A DNA stretch of 64,000 nucleotides. Source: Pseudomonadales bacterium. Lineage in GTDB: Bacteria; Pseudomonadota; Gammaproteobacteria; Pseudomonadales; DC-out160. A model generated the notes under the pieces. It was not told the DNA's origin. It worked only from the letters and a program-made list of their open reading frames with translations, and searched no databases. Location: contig JAHRWA010000067.1 in assembly GCA_019090455.1 (NCBI GenBank), positions 1-64,000 on the forward strand, read 5' to 3'. Below are positions 62,801-64,000 of the stretch, in pieces. Numbering within the stretch: the stretch's first letter is position 1; each line of letters opens with the position of its first letter. Made by a program: the position numbers and the translations under genes.

Positions 62801-64000
62801 TCATTAATACACTAGCGTTGCGTACGCAGGTGGAGGGTGAAAGCTCCTTTGTAGAAATATTATCGTCAGTTCAACAAAACACCATGGCCGCGTTTGATCA
62901 CCAAGATGTCCCCTTTGAGCGTATTGTGGAAGAGGTGACAACGCAGCGTGATATGAGTCGCTCGCCATTATTTCAAATCATGTTCGTCATGCAGAATACA
63001 CTGCCTCTTGACCAACAGGTGATTCACGGGGCGGATTTAGTTTTTGAACCTATTACGCCTGATATCGAATCGGCGAAGTTCGATATCACGCTCACTATGA
63101 GTGAAGAGGAAAGTTTGAGTGGCGTCTTCCAGTACAATACAGATCTATTCACTCAATCTCGGATTAGTGATTTTGCTCTCGATTTTGAGCGACTATTAAC
63201 GGCGGTAGTGGATCAGCCTGAGAGTAAAGTTTCGAGTCTGCCTCTCGCTTCACAAATAACGAGTCCTTCAGAATTAAATGGACAGCAAGCAATACCGGAT
63301 TGGAATACAGAGTCTTCGGCTACAACGGAGCTTGCAAGCTCATCATCGATGGGTTATGAGCCGCCTCGTAACGGTGTAGAAGAATCAATACTAGTGATTT
63401 GGACAAAGGTTCTGTCATCTAAAGTTCTTTCATCAAAAGAAAGGGTCGCAACTCAACATCAAAATCAAATCGGTATTCACGATAATTTCTTTGAGCTAGG
63501 TGGACATTCGCTATTAGCCACGCAAGTGATATCAAGAATCAAAAGACAGTTTAAGATTGAGGTGCCACTACGTGTCCTTTTTGAAGCGCCAACCGTGGCA
63601 CAGCTTGCACAGCAAGTAGAGACCCTTCAACAATCAGGTCCACAGATAACGGTCCCAAGAATACAAAAGGTGTATCGAGAGAATAGCCCTATCGCGGTTT
63701 CTTTTGGCCAGCAACGATTATGGTTTCTCGACCAATTAAGTCCCGGTAGTTTCGGTTTTAATATGCCTTTTGCCCTGCATATAAAAGGATGCTTGGATCA
63801 TCACGTTTTACAGAAAACCTTTGCAGAGGTTGCCCGACGGCATGAAGTCCTTCGATCTCGATTTGAATCGAAAGAGGGTGAGCCGGTTGTCGTGATAAAA
63901 GCGACCACGGAGTGGGACTTGTCACTACTCCCCGTGGAGTTGCCGGACACCATGACGGCTAGCCAGCGAGAAGAAAAATACAAAGCGCTAGCAGGAGAGG
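56836..64000 (+). CDS. Non-ribosomal peptide synthetase 2 (partial): docking-C-C-A-T-C-T-C...
   Basis: The frame is open from GTG 56836 to the window end (2388 residues, no stop). Domains by approximate residue: TubC-type docking domain 1-58; C1 98-555 (HHIVSDG 247); a second condensation-type domain 578-1030 (HHALLDG 717, start ILPVTANQRGLIVDSL like the TPxQxGM class); A 1055-1550 (TSGSTG 1210); T1 1575-1645 (GGHSL 1605); C3 1668-2135 (HHIVSDG 1824); T2 2175-2258 (GGHSL 2224); C4 from 2285. The C3-T2 module has no A domain. A-domain pocket residues read D-L-K-N-F-G-T-D-V-K, a code I cannot assign. The GTG start is supported by alignment with the docking domain of NRPS 1; its ribosome site is weak. 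Confidence 0.93.
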   Translation, partial: MTIVDFLSELRLADIRLSLNNGKLKVSAPAGALTGEIKAQLKARKQEILDFLAAVDSSSVISSGADPQDPSSILSFLKSAALISAKLTADEADKTGLFPLSFAQENLWFLYQMNPLSTAYNMPITVRLRGQLDLAVFERVIEEVIRRHENLRTTFAETDDGEVYPVIHESTSWKLEVDDSVFSSLGSDDLSDQCIDQFINECIEQEVQRPFSLEKGPLFRLRLIPLHSKKTEDPQDECDYLMLAGMHHIVSDGWSINVLMAEIGALYVAYLQHQPSPFADLPIQYSHYAQWQRQRLQGELLEGQLGYWTKLLDGAPSHIGLPTDRPRPAVQTDNGARLPIEFSTALSARLDRFSQDQGLTLFMTLMAGYQILLSRYGGEEDLCVGIPVAGRRQQETEGLIGFFVNALITRTDLSGNPSVRDYLARVKGLVLDVFSHDEVPMNTVLDALKVERNLSYSPLVQVGFQMQRFDASANETDMQNQMMAELKRLTNLEMEWVTAKKMPSKFDLILSLNQTKTEQGDQLTGYLDYNTDLYDEETVVAMMQQYHHLLEAITQDLDCPIHHLPLVSKDRLYALLGVDCNQETILPVTANQRGLIVDSLLHPDTLQNSLGYYTDIFQEVDQDIFAKAVQGVTDQHGLLRTRFLSCDLPYLDDVVQIVAAEKKTKFTFTDLRHESVTPQDYIDSVIYKPYDILSDDLLAIELVQFDEAHFVVICAAHHALLDGVSLYAHLDAVIEAYLGDQIKTEDSIEGQFESHSFENYLAIDNKIMDTQRVVDYWIAKFSTVDPLTIPFPLESSSLEPSPLDQKTTGSEVRELLTIDPLHVKAMREYCEGVGISVSLYLKALYSILVKTYCATESDFHLYEYFGGRPPGHEKSLGCYYQQTPFIVSAVLFEQDALLSDLFDYSRQMQRESRDKRTLSISKQRQIAPKGPVTFLYNFYHFDTDIRFSQGEEMSGQINDGQLKGELLKAEIGSPKVESAVQLIVKDLHGQLRIDLRYDARVFSSFDFAARLISLSHQLVKNETGENQLGRIDELDFLLPKEKLFLANTVFQNSALPPVTSVQQLFEQQVEKTPDAIAVTCAEQSLNYQELNQQANQLAHYLRAQGIEANSRVGICVEPSLDMIVSVLAVLKAGGVYVPLDTRYPIERLSYLIDDSDVMLVITQSGLVSRLNNSKVKVFVTDSEEQGLIDFSLGNPNNRTRLDDLLYIIYTSGSTGLPKGAGVTHRGEVNLLTWFTREFDVSATDKTLLMSAFGFDLTQKNLFAVLIKGGCLVIPELDYYDPDLLTEHIERDGITLLNCAPSAFYPLLEEGDSCLNRFSNLSSLRILFLGGEPIRIEMLSHWLSAEDCICEVVNTYGPTECTDVVAYHRIDPSSGEGAPMGKPIDNTQLYVVDSTLATIKPVPLGLVGELCVAGIGVGVGYLSKDEKVGKQLTESVFIENPFGEGRLYRTGDLVRYRENGDLEYIRRKDFQVKIRGMRIELGEIEVALRQLGGVKDSLVILASVENQLLAYVVCDSTFDRESWREALRNHLPNHMIPNALISVDTWPLTPNGKVDRTALLNLVASSDADLYVAPRSEIELQLVSIWSSVLKVDKIGVYDNFFDLGGHSLLATQIAARARKAFNIPLQLRDLLGQPTIDAIAKQVAKLMKGDSSLSLAPVIERADRSQRLPLSFAQQRLWLLDQLEPGSVVYNMPLTVRVRGNLNVELLRQSFAEVVRRHESLRTLFILGEGVLGGSVVGDDEDLGTVYQQIADPAKRGASDWALPVTSVALESLGNTISAQEIEVKRLVAIEIMTPFDLETGPLFRTSLFKLDENDYVFVAVTHHIVSDGWSMGLMIQEVASIYASLSLGYADEYEDLQSNELLLHKEAPLQYADFAQWQRNWLQGEVLQHELDYWSEQLKDLEYLKFPTDYPRPPIQTYQGASYPFSLTPQLSKRLQLLGHRQGATLFMTLLAAFKVLLFRYCGQNDICVGTPTANRQQEELESIIGFFINTLALRTQVEGESSFVEILSSVQQNTMAAFDHQDVPFERIVEEVTTQRDMSRSPLFQIMFVMQNTLPLDQQVIHGADLVFEPITPDIESAKFDITLTMSEEESLSGVFQYNTDLFTQSRISDFALDFERLLTAVVDQPESKVSSLPLASQITSPSELNGQQAIPDWNTESSATTELASSSSMGYEPPRNGVEESILVIWTKVLSSKVLSSKERVATQHQNQIGIHDNFFELGGHSLLATQVISRIKRQFKIEVPLRVLFEAPTVAQLAQQVETLQQSGPQITVPRIQKVYRENSPIAVSFGQQRLWFLDQLSPGSFGFNMPFALHIKGCLDHHVLQKTFAEVARRHEVLRSRFESKEGEPVVVIKATTEWDLSLLPVELPDTMTASQREEKYKALAGE
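59209..59253 (+). repeat. 15-bp x3 in-frame tandem repeat in NRPS 2
   Basis: ccactagaatcgtcg, tccttagaaccgtcg and ccattagaccaaaag encode PLESS, SLEPS and PLDQK inside the second condensation-type domain. Confidence 0.75.
63408..63437 (+). repeat. 15-bp x2 in-frame duplication in the T2 domain of NRPS 2
   Basis: aaggttctgtcatct is followed by aaagttctttcatca, encoding KVLSS-KVLSS within the first helix-loop of a carrier domain. A further His/Gln-rich stretch lengthens the loop before NQIGIHDNFFELGGHS. Confidence 0.75.

Overview
The window looks like part of the chromosome of a Gammaproteobacterium, probably marine and heterotrophic. The hints are Gram-negative lipoproteins and outer-membrane proteins, an RND tripartite pump, an ETF/ETF-QO electron-transfer pair, a DUF1631/GGDEF/EAL protein and a moderate base composition. 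The genus cannot be fixed from the sequence. I recognise no rRNA, tRNA, insertion sequence or CRISPR array.

Layout. 0.2-8 kb: an acyl-CoA ligase, then an outer-membrane factor, adaptor and permease that form one RND efflux operon. 8-17 kb: a beta-barrel-like protein, a YchJ-type protein, ETF-QO divergent from etfB-etfA, and an arsenosugar-type radical SAM gene directly followed by a TVP38/oxidoreductase fusion. 17-23 kb: a short-chain dehydrogenase and a large c-di-GMP protein whose linker carries an 18-bp x 11 repeat. 23-32 kb: a complete NRPS gene of 2882 codons. 32-47 kb: accessory genes. These include a FabG-like SDR, two alpha/beta-hydrolase lipoproteins, a nitrilase-like gene with a stop codon where the catalytic Glu should be, a glutaredoxin, a class III CoA transferase, a YHYH/MORN/SCO lipoprotein cluster, a GT-C-like membrane protein, a repeat protein, a methyltransferase, a collagen-like/DUF1566 protein and a rhodanese. 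47-56.4 kb: a signalling island with an Hpt/CheA-like kinase, a decayed copy of it next door, a chemoreceptor-like protein, two CheX-type proteins (one fused to a histidine kinase) and two response regulators. 56.8-64 kb: a second NRPS gene, cut by the window end.

The most unusual content is the NRPS pair. Both proteins start with a TubC-type docking domain. Each contains one C-T module from which the adenylation domain is missing, with the usual pre-T linker kept. NRPS 1 also has a very atypical adenylation domain, and NRPS 2 has two successive condensation-type domains. If the two genes belong to one pathway, some carrier domains must be charged in trans or skipped. No thioesterase is visible, so the termination gene is probably outside the window.

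A second theme runs through the whole window: short tandem duplications. Units are 9, 15 or 18 bp (multiples of 3) inside genes, and 13-18 bp around or just after stop codons. Slippage-type expansion seems frequent in this genome.
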